The notes below the pieces were generated by a model. That model did no database searches. It was given only the letters and a program-made list of their open reading frames with translations, and was not told the origin of the DNA. The translations under genes and the position numbers were made by a program. Of a stretch of 64,000 nucleotides of DNA, positions 1 through 7,939 are shown one piece after another. Each line of letters begins with the position of its first letter. The stretch's first letter is position 1. Origin of the DNA: Luteolibacter arcticus (GTDB lineage: Bacteria; Verrucomicrobiota; Verrucomicrobiia; Verrucomicrobiales; Akkermansiaceae). The stretch covers positions 496,001 through 560,000 of the forward strand of contig NZ_JAPDDT010000001.1 in the NCBI RefSeq assembly GCF_025950235.1, read 5' to 3'.

Positions 1-1
1 C

Positions 2-1405
2 GCGGTCGCCGGTGCCAATGCTCCCTCTGGACTGGCCAGCCGCCCGCGCCGCGTGGTGCTGTGCGATGAGGAAGACCGCTATCCGATCTCCGCCGGCACC
101 GAAGGCGACCCGGTGTCGCTCGCCATCCGGCGGACGGAAACCTTCTGGAATGCGGTCGTGTTCGAAACCTCGACGCCGACGGTCAAGGGGCTGTCGCGGA
201 TTGAGAAGCGATACGAGGAATCCGACCAGCGCCGGTGGTGGTGCCCATGCCCGAGGTGCGGGCATTCGCAAACGTTGAAGTGGGCGCAGGTGCGGTACGA
301 GGCCGAGGACGGTTCGGACGCCTGGTATCAGTGCGAGCACCCGGCCTGCGAAGCTCACCTGACCGACGAGGAGCGACGGAAGATGGTGCGCGCCGGCCGG
401 TGGGTCGCGACCTTTCCTCATCGGACGCTCCGCGGCTACCACCTGAACGGGATCGCGAACCTGTTCCGGCACAAGAAGGGCTACAAGTCGCGGCTTCACC
501 AGATGGTCGCCGACCACCTGTCCGCGAAGAAGAAGGGCAAGGCGGCATTGCGCACGTGGGTGAACACGTTCCTTGCCGAGACGTGGGAAGATGAAGGCGA
601 GAAGCCAGCTTGGGAGCCACTGCTCGCACGGCGGGAGAACTGGGGCGAGTTCCCCGCGGGCGGACTGGTCATCACGGCCGGCGTGGACATCCAAGGCGAC
701 CGGGTCGAGGTGGAGATCGTCGCATGGGGCGAAGGGGAAGAGTCGTGGTCGCTTCAACACCGCTTCATCATCGGCAGCTTTCACTCGCCAGGCGTTCAGG
801 AGTCGCTCGACGACATTCTCGGGCAGAAGTGGCGGCACCCGCTTTCGGGCGTGGAGCTCGAAGTGACCGCGACGTTGATCGACTCGGGCAACAAGCCGAA
901 GTCGGTCTATGCCTACACCAAGCGCCGGGCCTCGCGGCGGATCTTCGCGGTGAAGGGCAAAGGCGGTCCAGGCCTGCCGGTCGTTTCGAGGCCCACAAAG
1001 CAAGGCGTCGAGCGGGCGCTTCTGTTCACCGTCGGCACCGACACGGTCAAGGACACGATCTATTCGCGGCTGACCTTGGCCGATCTCGGCCCGGGCTACA
1101 TGCACTTTCCATCGGAGCGGCCGGAAGACTGGTTCCGTCAGCTCGTTTCCGAAACGAAGGTCACCCGCTACAAGGACGGTGTGCCATACTCAAAATTCGA
1201 GAACCCGAGCAACTCGCGGAACGAAGCGCTCGACATGCGGGTCTATGCGATCGGCGCGCTCGGGTTGCTCAATGTGAACTGGGCGCGGCTCAAGGCTGCG
1301 ATCATTCCGCCGGTGGTGGAGAAGCCCGACGACAAGAAGCCAGCACCGGCGGAAAAGCCGAAGCGCGCGCCGCGGCGATCAAGCGGCTTCGTGAATCAAT
1401 GGTGA
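2..1405 (+). CDS. Phage terminase large subunit, GpA family (5' end outside window)
   Basis: This is the ATPase/nuclease that cuts and packages phage DNA into proheads. The frame is open to the left window edge, so the N-terminal ATPase part with the Walker A motif is missing; 467 residues are visible. They begin in the conserved GAN..GLASRP segment, followed by a Walker B-like strand (VVLCDEED). Paired cysteines (CPCPRCGH near residue 80, CEHPAC near residue 110) form the zinc-ribbon-like insertion of GpA proteins. The segment starting GVDIQGDRVEVEIVAWG (near residue 226) opens the C-terminal nuclease-like domain. The lysine/proline-rich tail is typical. The portal gene follows two genes on, as in lambda. 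The family call is firm from motif order and neighbours. Confidence 0.9.
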   Translation, partial: AVAGANAPSGLASRPRRVVLCDEEDRYPISAGTEGDPVSLAIRRTETFWNAVVFETSTPTVKGLSRIEKRYEESDQRRWWCPCPRCGHSQTLKWAQVRYEAEDGSDAWYQCEHPACEAHLTDEERRKMVRAGRWVATFPHRTLRGYHLNGIANLFRHKKGYKSRLHQMVADHLSAKKKGKAALRTWVNTFLAETWEDEGEKPAWEPLLARRENWGEFPAGGLVITAGVDIQGDRVEVEIVAWGEGEESWSLQHRFIIGSFHSPGVQESLDDILGQKWRHPLSGVELEVTATLIDSGNKPKSVYAYTKRRASRRIFAVKGKGGPGLPVVSRPTKQGVERALLFTVGTDTVKDTIYSRLTLADLGPGYMHFPSERPEDWFRQLVSETKVTRYKDGVPYSKFENPSNSRNEALDMRVYAIGALGLLNVNWARLKAAIIPPVVEKPDDKKPAPAEKPKRAPRRSSGFVNQW

Positions 1406-1409
1406 CCCG

Positions 1410-1432
1410 TTGACAGTTGCCGCGGGGCAATG
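1410..1432 (+). promoter_or_regulatory. Start-associated element 1 (TTGACA, 14 nt, ATG)
   Basis: TTGACA at 1410-1415 is followed by a GC-rich spacer ending GCGGGGCA and the ATG at 1430. It is one of eight such elements at phage gene starts. No recognisable -10 box lies at 17 nt. The function is unknown. Confidence 0.6.
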
Positions 1433-1969
1433 CTCGACGGCATCCCTGATCAACTGCGCGCCGGAGATACGTGGAAGTGGCGCACGTCGTCCGCCGACTA
1501 TTCGGCTGCCGACGGCTGGGTGCTGACGACCGCGTTTCGTGGAACGGAGTCGCTCGATGTCGAAGGCGTCGCCGACGGCGGTGGATGGATCTCGACCGGC
1601 GCGGCTGCCGACACCGCTGATCTGCCCGCCGGCCGCTACTCGTGGATCTCGCGGGCATCGAAGGACGGCGAGACCTACACCGTCGGGAGCGGCGTGGTCG
1701 AAGTGCTTCCGGACCTCACCGCATCGGAGGAACCTTACGACGGGCGCACTGATGCGGAGAAGCAACTCGCCGCGGTTGAAACCTGCCTGACGACGCTCCT
1801 TTCCAAGCAGCATTCTTCGTCCTCTTTCGGGGATCAGTCCTACACGCTGCAGGACATCGAGAAGCTGAAGCGGATCCGCGACCAACTGCGCTCGCAGGTC
1901 GCCGCGGAGAAGCGAGCATCCAACGGCGGGAAAGGTCGCCGCATCCTCATTGAATTCGGCGGCTTGTGA
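1430..1969 (+). CDS. Putative head-tail joining protein (gpW-like C-terminus)
   Basis: This 179-residue protein lies between terminase and portal, the place lambda gives to gpW, which closes the filled head and connects it to the tail. The N-terminal ~90 residues look like a small beta domain, with many W/Y/G residues in a D-x-W-K-W-R context. The C-terminal 55 residues (SFGDQSYTLQDIEKL onward) resemble gpW: a short strand followed by a charged helix of Leu/Arg heptads. It ends in GRRILIEFGGL. The start is the ATG 14 nt after a TTGACA element. The stop overlaps the portal start (GTGA), implying coupled translation. The role is inferred mostly from position and the weak C-terminal resemblance. 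Confidence 0.6.
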   Translation: MLDGIPDQLRAGDTWKWRTSSADYSAADGWVLTTAFRGTESLDVEGVADGGGWISTGAAADTADLPAGRYSWISRASKDGETYTVGSGVVEVLPDLTASEEPYDGRTDAEKQLAAVETCLTTLLSKQHSSSSFGDQSYTLQDIEKLKRIRDQLRSQVAAEKRASNGGKGRRILIEFGGL

Positions 1970-3636
1970 ATTCTTGGACGAAACTGGCGCGCCGACTTCT
2001 TCTGCTCGATCGAAAGAAAGACGGGCAGCGCGATGTCTTCGAAGGCGCGAAGGGCGGGCGGCTCAATGCCGACTGGATCGTCGCGCCGCTGTCGGCTGAC
2101 TCCGCGCTTCAAGGTCGCCTGAACATCCTCCGCGACCGAGCCCGCGACCTCGAGCGGAACAACGAATGGATCCGCGGCTTCCTGCGCACGCTGGAAAACA
2201 ACGTGCTCGGTGAAACCGGCATCTCGTTGCAGATGCGCGTCCGCGAGCAAAACGGCCGGCTCGACGAGATCGCGAACCAGACCATCGAGAACGCATGGTA
2301 TCAGTGGGGCCGCGTCGGTCGCTGCACGCTCAACCGCCGGCAGTCGTGGCGCGATGTCCAGAAGATCGTCGTCCGCTCGATCGCCCGCGACGGCGAGGTG
2401 CTGGTTCGGATGATTCGACAGCGCGCCGGGCTGCGCCTCCAGGTGCTGGAAGCTGACCTGCTCGATCTCGATTACAACGCGACGCTCGACGGCGGGAACG
2501 AAGTCCGCTTCGGCGTGGAGTTCGGCCGCGACCGCGAGGTGCTCGCGTACCACCTCCTCGATCGCCATCCCGGCGACACGATGCCAGGCGCTGCGACCTT
2601 CCGCCGCCGGACCCGCGTTCCCGTTGGCGAACTGCTGCACCTCTTCATCGAAGAACGTTGCGACCAGACGCGCGGCTTCCCGTGGATCGTCGCATCCATG
2701 AAGGGCCTGCGCATGCTCGACGGCTACAGCGAGGCCGAGCTTGTTGCCGCGCGCACCGCCGCTTCGAAGATGGGCTTCTTTACTCGCAAGTCGCCGGGCG
2801 ACAACTACGAGGGGCCGAAGGATGGAAACGGGGATTTCCGAATGGATGCCTCCCCGGGCGTGATGGAAGAACTACCCGAGGGGCTGGAGTTCCAAGCGTG
2901 GGATCCGCAGCACCCCAACCAAGGATTCGGCGACTTCATCAAGTCCCGCCTCCGCGGAGTGGCAGCATCGCTCGGCGTGAGCTACAACACTTTGACCAGC
3001 GACCTCGAGGGCGTGAACTACAGCTCGATTCGCGCCGGCCTGCTGGAAGAGCGCGAGGTGTGGAAGGCACTGCAACGCTGGCTGATCGAGCACTTTTGCG
3101 AAGTCGTGTTCGAAGCGTGGCTTGAGCTCGAACTCTTATCGGGTCGGCTCGGTCTCCCGATCTCGAAGATGTGGAAATTCAACGTGCCGGAGTTCCGCGG
3201 CCGTCGCTGGCAATGGGTCGATCCGAAGAAGGATATCGAGGCTGCAATCCTCGGCATCCGCGCGGGCATCACTTCCCAGCGCGATGTGATCGCGGAGGGT
3301 GGCGGCGACCGTTACGACGTCTTCACCGCTCAGGCGTCCGACAAGGAAGAGGCGGCAAAGCTCGGTCTTTCGTTCCCGGCATTGGCGGGTGCCGACGCTG
3401 AATCCGATTCGACTGAGGCGCTGAAGCGGTTCCTCGATCTCTATGGCGTCGGCGTTCGCGCTGGAACGATCACGCCACAGGTTGAAGACGAGGAAGCGGT
3501 CCGCCGTCTTGTCGGACTCTCAGGCCTTTCGTCCTCGGCCAAGAAGCTCTGGTCGACCCAAGGCAATGTTCGTCAGCCAATCACGCTGCTGGTGCCAGAA
3601 GCGCCGAAGCCCCCATCGGCTCCGAAGGAGGATTGA
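1966..3636 (+). CDS. Phage portal protein, lambda gpB family
   Basis: This protein forms the dodecameric ring at the head vertex through which DNA enters and leaves. At 556 residues it has normal family length. The signature stretch near residues 47-75 (RARDLERNNEWIRGFLRTL, then NNVLGETG) is typical of the lambda-type portal. Further family features are the QVLEADLLDLDYN strand region and the GVSYNTLTSDLEGVNYSS segment near residue 345, which matches the conserved clip/stem region. The GTG start at 1966 overlaps the preceding TGA. The C-terminus is rich in Pro/Lys/Ala. The following protease-capsid gene begins right after the stop. Confidence 0.92.
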   Translation: MNSWTKLARRLLLLDRKKDGQRDVFEGAKGGRLNADWIVAPLSADSALQGRLNILRDRARDLERNNEWIRGFLRTLENNVLGETGISLQMRVREQNGRLDEIANQTIENAWYQWGRVGRCTLNRRQSWRDVQKIVVRSIARDGEVLVRMIRQRAGLRLQVLEADLLDLDYNATLDGGNEVRFGVEFGRDREVLAYHLLDRHPGDTMPGAATFRRRTRVPVGELLHLFIEERCDQTRGFPWIVASMKGLRMLDGYSEAELVAARTAASKMGFFTRKSPGDNYEGPKDGNGDFRMDASPGVMEELPEGLEFQAWDPQHPNQGFGDFIKSRLRGVAASLGVSYNTLTSDLEGVNYSSIRAGLLEEREVWKALQRWLIEHFCEVVFEAWLELELLSGRLGLPISKMWKFNVPEFRGRRWQWVDPKKDIEAAILGIRAGITSQRDVIAEGGGDRYDVFTAQASDKEEAAKLGLSFPALAGADAESDSTEALKRFLDLYGVGVRAGTITPQVEDEEAVRRLVGLSGLSSSAKKLWSTQGNVRQPITLLVPEAPKPPSAPKED

Positions 3637-3656
3637 CAGTTTCCGCGCTTCCAGTG
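3633..3656 (+). promoter_or_regulatory. Start-associated element 2 (TTGACA, 15 nt, GTG)
   Basis: TTGACA at 3633-3638 contains the TGA stop of the portal gene and lies 15 nt before the GTG at 3654. An AAGGAGG Shine-Dalgarno-like sequence at 3625-3631 immediately precedes it. That would be poorly placed for the GTG, at 22 nt. Confidence 0.55.
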
Positions 3657-5723
3657 AAGCCGCGCTGCACCAATCCCGATATCCTTGTTCGTGAGGCGCT
3701 CACCTCCGGCCAAGAGCTTCGCCGCGAGTTCGAATTGGACCGCGCCGCAGTGGATGAACAAGCGCGCACCGTCGCGTTGTCTTTCAGCTCCGAAGCTGCC
3801 GTTGAGCGCTATTTCGGGATCGAGATCCTTGATCACGCCACGGGCTCCATCCGCCTTGGCCGGATGGAGAATGGCGCGGCACTGCTGGTCAACCATGACC
3901 GCGGCGATCAGGTCGGCGTCGTCGAGAGCGTGACCATCGGACAGGACCGGCGCGGCCGGGCTGTCGTGCGCTTCGGCCGCAGTGCGCGGGCCAATGAGAT
4001 TTTCCAGGACGTCGTCGATGGCATCCGCCGATTGGTTTCGGTCGGCTATCGCGTGCATCGGACGGAGACCACTCAGACCGGCGGTGTGGAAACCGTGCGG
4101 GTCGTCGATTGGGAGCCCTTCGAAATCAGCCTGGTGAGCATCCCTGCCGACGACTCCGTCGGGGTCGGTCGGGGTGAATCTGAACCGTCCCGCGGTCCTA
4201 ACAACAACTCACCTACTACCCACGTGAACCGTGCCCAAATCATCGCCGCCCTCCGCGCGGCCAATATCGCCTTTCGCGATGAAATGACCGACGACGAGCT
4301 TCGCGCTCTGCTGCCGGCCAATACCCAGCCCGCTCCGGCACCCGCCGCACAGCGCCAGGCTGATCCCGCTCCCGCCCCGGCGCCCGCTTCGGTGGTCGTC
4401 ACCCGCGAAGCGCCTCCCGCTCCGTCCGTTCAGGATGCGATCGCCGCCGAACGCCAACGCGTTGCCGGCATCAACGCCCTTGCCGACCAGATGCGCAGCA
4501 ACGGCGTGATCGTCGATGCGAGCCGCGCCCTTGGCGATGGTTCCAACGTCGAAGCCTTCCGCGCCGTCGCCTTCGAAGCGCTGCTGACCCAGCGCAATAC
4601 CAGCTACAGCCCGGGACTGCCCGGCCCGAGCCGCGGCGAAGTCCGCGACATGGACCGCTTCGACCTCGCTGTCGCTCTTCGTTCCATGGCTGAAGGCACG
4701 CCGCTTACCGGCATCGAGCGCGAGCTTCTACAGGAAGGCGTGCACGAAGCCCGTGCGGCCGGCATCCAGAACCCCGGCACGCTCATGCTTCCGAGCATGT
4801 TCGTTCGCCGTGGGCAACGTGACCTCACCGCGACCGGAACCACCTCCGTTGCGGGCGACCAAGGCGGCATGACGGTACAGACGAATCGCGTCGGCTTGCT
4901 CGACGACTTCTTCAACGCCTCGGTGATTCGCCAGCTCGGCGCGACCGTGCTGACCGGCCTCGTGGGCAACCTCGAACTCCCTCGCTTGGTCGCCGGCACC
5001 GCCCCGACCAAGAAGGCCGAAAACGCGAGCGCCGACGAAGTCACCCCGACTACTGCCAACCTTGCCCTGACGCCGAAGCGCCTCCCTGCGTTCATCGACA
5101 TCAGCCAGCAGCTCTTGATGCAGTCGAGCGTGGCGATCGAGTCCATGATCCGCATGCACCTGACCAATCAGATGCTCGCGGTTCAAGAGGCTGCGTTCTT
5201 CCACGGCGGCGGCACCAGTGAGGCAAACGGCATTGCCGGAACCTCCGGCATCGGCAGCGTGGCGGGCGGCACCAACGGCGCAGCCCCGACGTATGCCCAC
5301 CTCATCGCGCTTGAATCCGCGATCGACACCCAGAACGCGCTTGGCGGATCGCTCCGCTACGCGACCAACGGCCAGATCCGCGCGAAGCTCAAGCAGACGC
5401 CGAAGCAGGCATCGGGTGTGGAAGGCAACTTCATCCTGACGGACCTCGCTCCGAACATGCTGAACGGTTACCGCTCGGAGTTCACCAACGCGATCAGCCG
5501 GACCCTGACCAAGGGCTCCGCGAATGCTGTCGCCTCGGCGATCTTCTTCGGAAACTTCGTCGACTACATCGTCGGCTACTGGGGCGGCCTGTCCCTCGAG
5601 CTGATCCGCGATTCAGCGAATGCCAAGCTGGGGATGTACACCCTCGTTGCGAACACCTACTACGACGGCGGCGTTGTCCGTCCGAAGTCGTTCGCCGCGA
5701 TGCTCGACGCACTCGGCGCGTAA
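3654..5723 (+). CDS. Prohead protease fused to HK97-type major capsid protein
   Basis: This single 689-residue reading frame carries two head genes that are usually separate. Residues ~25-185 are an S78/HK97-type prohead protease: NHDR supplies the candidate catalytic His (residue 81), VSVGYR the candidate Ser, and WEPFEISLVSIPADDS is the family's closing strand. A Pro/Ala-rich linker (~235-265) separates it from the HK97-fold major capsid region. Typical there are VGNLELPRL, LTPKRLPAFIDISQQLL, the hydrophilic loop region and the final TYYDGGVVRPKSFAAM. Maturation would presumably need self-cleavage near the linker. The start is taken at the GTG 15 nt after TTGACA; the TTG at 3633 in the same frame is the alternative. 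A strong terminator follows. Confidence 0.9.
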   Translation: MKPRCTNPDILVREALTSGQELRREFELDRAAVDEQARTVALSFSSEAAVERYFGIEILDHATGSIRLGRMENGAALLVNHDRGDQVGVVESVTIGQDRRGRAVVRFGRSARANEIFQDVVDGIRRLVSVGYRVHRTETTQTGGVETVRVVDWEPFEISLVSIPADDSVGVGRGESEPSRGPNNNSPTTHVNRAQIIAALRAANIAFRDEMTDDELRALLPANTQPAPAPAAQRQADPAPAPAPASVVVTREAPPAPSVQDAIAAERQRVAGINALADQMRSNGVIVDASRALGDGSNVEAFRAVAFEALLTQRNTSYSPGLPGPSRGEVRDMDRFDLAVALRSMAEGTPLTGIERELLQEGVHEARAAGIQNPGTLMLPSMFVRRGQRDLTATGTTSVAGDQGGMTVQTNRVGLLDDFFNASVIRQLGATVLTGLVGNLELPRLVAGTAPTKKAENASADEVTPTTANLALTPKRLPAFIDISQQLLMQSSVAIESMIRMHLTNQMLAVQEAAFFHGGGTSEANGIAGTSGIGSVAGGTNGAAPTYAHLIALESAIDTQNALGGSLRYATNGQIRAKLKQTPKQASGVEGNFILTDLAPNMLNGYRSEFTNAISRTLTKGSANAVASAIFFGNFVDYIVGYWGGLSLELIRDSANAKLGMYTLVANTYYDGGVVRPKSFAAMLDALGA

Positions 5724-5732
5724 GCCCTCCCG

Positions 5733-5765
5733 GCCCGGTCTCTGGAAACGGAGGCCGGGCTTTTT
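5733..5765 (+). terminator. Rho-independent terminator after the capsid gene
   Basis: A ten-base-pair stem (GCCCGGTCTC / GAGGCCGGGC, one G-T pair) with an 8-nt loop is followed by TTTTT. It lies 9 nt after the capsid stop and should cut expression of the downstream late genes relative to capsid. Confidence 0.85.
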
Positions 5766-5789
5766 CTCTCAAACCTCAATCATCATTCC

Positions 5790-6143
5790 ATGAAACAGAT
5801 CAAGATTACCAAGGCCTGCCTGGTGAAGGGTGAGCACAAAGACCCGGGCGCGGTGGTGAACGTCGACATCGTCACCGCCCAACAGCTTCTCGATGCCGAT
5901 GTCGGCACGCTGGTTCCAGCCGGTAAGGTCGTGAATCACAACGCCGACAAGGTCGAATCCCGCGATCCCGCCCCCGAAAACCGCGATCCGGCTACCGCCC
6001 CCGCCACGCCCGCCAAGAAGCGCGGCAAGGCGAAGCCGGAAGCACCCGCGGCACCGGCTGCTGAACCAGTTCCACCCGCTGCTGAACCCACCCCGGCAAC
6101 TGCTGATCCTGCACCCCCCGCCGCTGACACCCCGGCCGAATAA
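5790..6143 (+). CDS. Small phage protein with Ala/Pro-rich tail
   Basis: This is a 117-residue protein of unknown function between capsid and head-tail joining genes, where lambda-like phages place a packaging or head-completion accessory protein. The first ~45 residues look folded, opening MKQIKITKACLVKGEHKDPG and followed by a short helix (TAQQLLDADV). From residue 55 the sequence is low-complexity Pro/Ala/Glu with a basic KKRGKAK patch, likely disordered. The stop overlaps the next start (TAATG). The start has no TTGACA element; transcription must begin after the capsid terminator or read through it. Confidence 0.7.
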   Translation: MKQIKITKACLVKGEHKDPGAVVNVDIVTAQQLLDADVGTLVPAGKVVNHNADKVESRDPAPENRDPATAPATPAKKRGKAKPEAPAAPAAEPVPPAAEPTPATADPAPPAADTPAE

Positions 6144-6454
6144 TGGGCCAGATCCAAGACCAACTCGCCGCGGCGTTCCTCGAAATGAGGGACGCCGTTG
6201 GCGTTTCTATCACCTTCGACGCAACGACGATTCAGGCAGTCGTTAGTGAAACCCCATTCGGGCGCGAGCTTGTGGCGGGCGGCTTTCAGACCGAGGCCGA
6301 CAGCGAGGGGATGCTCTTGCTCTCCGACTTGCCATCGCAGCCGACGCTCGGTCGCTTGGTCCGCTACAAGGACATGCCGTGGACCGTCTCGAAGGTGGAC
6401 GTGCAGCCCGGGCACTTGGTGGGCAAGTTCACGCTGAAGCCGGTGAAGCGGTGA
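6143..6454 (+). CDS. Putative head-tail joining protein (gpFII-like)
   Basis: This 103-residue protein has the size, position and residue pattern of gpFII-type connectors, which dock the tail onto the filled head. An N-terminal helix (QLAAAFLEMRDAVG) is followed by beta strands (SITFDATTIQAVV, LGRLVRYKDMPWTVSKVDV) and a basic end. Translation is coupled to the previous gene through TAATG. A strong terminator sits 27 nt after the stop, closing the head module. The assignment rests on position and general resemblance, not on a diagnostic motif. Confidence 0.6.
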   Translation: MGQIQDQLAAAFLEMRDAVGVSITFDATTIQAVVSETPFGRELVAGGFQTEADSEGMLLLSDLPSQPTLGRLVRYKDMPWTVSKVDVQPGHLVGKFTLKPVKR

Positions 6455-6480
6455 GCGTGCGCGATATCTGAACACGAAAA

Positions 6481-6506
6481 AGCCGCCATGCTCTGGCGGC
6501 TTTTTT
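6481..6506 (+). terminator. Terminator closing the head module, possibly bidirectional
   Basis: An eight-base-pair stem (AGCCGCCA / TGGCGGCT) with a 5-nt loop is followed by a T run. It is preceded by an A run, so it could also stop the converging reverse-strand cassette that ends at 6595. Confidence 0.85.
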
Positions 6507-6518
6507 GTTGGAGAATAG

Positions 6519-6542
6519 AGCGGGCGGGTTTTAAAGCCCGCT
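6519..6542. repeat. Short palindromic element in the 6507-6594 gap
   Basis: The arms AGCGGGC and GCCCGCT are separated by GGGTTTTAAA. It resembles the small palindromes common between genes in this group of bacteria. The rest of the gap holds no gene that I can support. Confidence 0.45.
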
Positions 6543-6594
6543 ACACTGAGTCACCCTCGCGGGAAGTGCATGTCGGCTCATCCGCTCAAATCTA

Positions 6595-7254
6595 TCACAT
6601 CCCCACGATCGCCAGCAATTCCGCGATCTCTTCCTTCACGACGCCTTTCTGCTGCGCGTCCATGTTCGGGAAGTCCTTGCGGAGAACGGTCTTCAGACGG
6701 GTCAGATGCACGCCGTAGTTGTCGTGCCCGGTGCCGGTGTCGCGGTTGAGGATTTCCTCGTCGGTGAGGATGTGCGGCTTATCGGTGGCCGCGGCGCGGA
6801 TGGATGCGCGGAGGCGGCGGGCCGATGGGCGCGAAGGTTGTTGCGCAACAACCTTCAGCCATTCGCTCCGCTTTTCAGAAGGCATCGCGGCGACGGACTT
6901 GTGATGGTAGAAGCTGAGGGAATCAATGCGCTCGTTGGAAGGGATCGACTTGCAGACGGACGCGTAGCTTTTGAGCGTGGATCGATCCATGCCGGTAGCG
7001 GCAATGGCGGCGTCGTAAGCCTCGCCAGCAACCCGGCCCGTGAATTTGGCCTCACCATAGAGCAGCCAGTCGCCAATGCACCAAGCGACGGACTCCATGC
7101 CGCGGCCAAAGCGGTGCCCAATATCCGACCATTCTTCGAAAGAGAGTTCGCCCGTGAAGGCGAGGCCGGTAGGCGTGGCGGTGATGGCTTGGGGTAGCGC
7201 GGTAGTAGTCGCAATCATGCGACCGCTGTCGGCGTCAATTATCAGGCTGATCAT
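6595..7254 (-). CDS. LmbU-like DNA-binding regulator
   Basis: This 219-residue protein is the last gene of a reverse-strand trio inside the late operon. Residues ~25-115 match the pattern I know from LmbU-type regulators: LSFEEWSDIGHRFGR, then WCIGDWLLYGEAKF, a helix pair with DRSTLKSYASVCKSIPS, and LSFYHHKSVAAMPSEKR. The central part behaves as a helix-turn-helix. The C-terminal half is charged and helical. The start is set at the ATG at 7254, which overlaps the stop of the upstream gene (ATGA); a longer frame exists but would lie across that gene. A role in phage transcription control is inferred. Confidence 0.65.
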   Translation of the reverse strand: MISLIIDADSGRMIATTTALPQAITATPTGLAFTGELSFEEWSDIGHRFGRGMESVAWCIGDWLLYGEAKFTGRVAGEAYDAAIAATGMDRSTLKSYASVCKSIPSNERIDSLSFYHHKSVAAMPSEKRSEWLKVVAQQPSRPSARRLRASIRAAATDKPHILTDEEILNRDTGTGHDNYGVHLTRLKTVLRKDFPNMDAQQKGVVKEEIAELLAIVGM

Positions 7255-7628
7255 GATGCCACTATTTCGCGGCTGCGGGCCACCTTGCAAGCCCTCCGGT
7301 TTTTCACCGAGCGCATCGCCCGGGCGGGCGGCAATCCGAAGGTCTCGCACAGCTCGATGCAGCGCTTCGAAACGCTGGCGCGGGTCACGCCGTGACGGCT
7401 CGCGATGTCGGCCATGGATGAGCCATCGTAGCCGATGCCGGTGACCAGCGCCATGCACTCCACGCCGAGGCGGGTATTGCGGTCGGCCAGCAGGACGAAG
7501 AGCAGCTTGCGGAGCGAGTGGCCGGCCGAGCGCTCTGGACGCGGAGCAACGTCTTCATCGTCATCTTCGTCCGGCAAGGTGACCGGAACACGCTGGCGAT
7601 TTTCCCACGCGGAAGGATAGAGGCTCAC
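7251..7628 (-). CDS. Small helix-turn-helix protein
   Basis: This is a 125-residue protein whose middle and C-terminal part (GSSMADIASRHGVTRASVSK, near residues 68-87) reads as a helix-turn-helix like those in sigma-70 region 4 or small phage regulators. It is followed by a basic tail (SVKNRRACKVARSR). The N-terminal third is acidic (PDEDDDEDVAP). Its GTG start overlaps the stop of the upstream gene and its stop overlaps the downstream LmbU-like gene, so the three reverse genes form one coupled operon. I do not recognise a named family. Confidence 0.6.
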   Translation of the reverse strand: MSLYPSAWENRQRVPVTLPDEDDDEDVAPRPERSAGHSLRKLLFVLLADRNTRLGVECMALVTGIGYDGSSMADIASRHGVTRASVSKRCIELCETFGLPPARAMRSVKNRRACKVARSREIVAS

Positions 7629-7927
7629 AGTTTGCGGGAGGAGTTCAACTTGCCGGGTTGAAGCTTGCGCGAGGCAGCGGCTTTCCTGCTCACGCCCTGG
7701 CCGATGTTCGCCGATTGCGGCGGCGGCGCGTGCTGGATCTGCCGGCGGAGTTGAGTGAGATCAGCGGGGCGGCCGGTCTTCAGAAGCTCGAGCGTCTTGC
7801 CGTCGAGTCGCTCGCCGCGGGCTTCCAACAGGCGGCGGATTTCGGCGACTTCGCGGGCCGGTTCCGAGGCTACCAGCGGCGACCCTAGCAGGGCCACCAG
7901 CACGGGGAGGATAGCTTGACAGTTCAT
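7625..7927 (-). CDS. Small protein with N-terminal hydrophobic segment
   Basis: This ~100-residue protein starts at ATG 7927 (MNCQAILPVLVALLGSPLVAS), which looks like a signal peptide or single membrane anchor. It continues into a charged helix (AREVAEIRRLLEARGERLDG) and a basic tail (SRKAAASRKLQPGKLNSSRKL). It is first in the reverse cassette. Its ATG lies only 9 nt from the divergent start at 7937, so neither gene has a normal leader on this reading. A longer start at 8020 would overlap the forward gene. Function unknown. Confidence 0.5.
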   Translation of the reverse strand: MNCQAILPVLVALLGSPLVASEPAREVAEIRRLLEARGERLDGKTLELLKTGRPADLTQLRRQIQHAPPPQSANIGQGVSRKAAASRKLQPGKLNSSRKL

Positions 7928-7939
7928 GCAGGCACAATG
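7916..7939 (+). promoter_or_regulatory. Start-associated element 3 (TTGACA, 15 nt, ATG)
   Basis: TTGACA at 7916-7921 and ATG at 7937. The spacer contains the start codon of the divergent reverse gene (7927-7925) and is less GC-rich than in the other copies. Confidence 0.5.
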
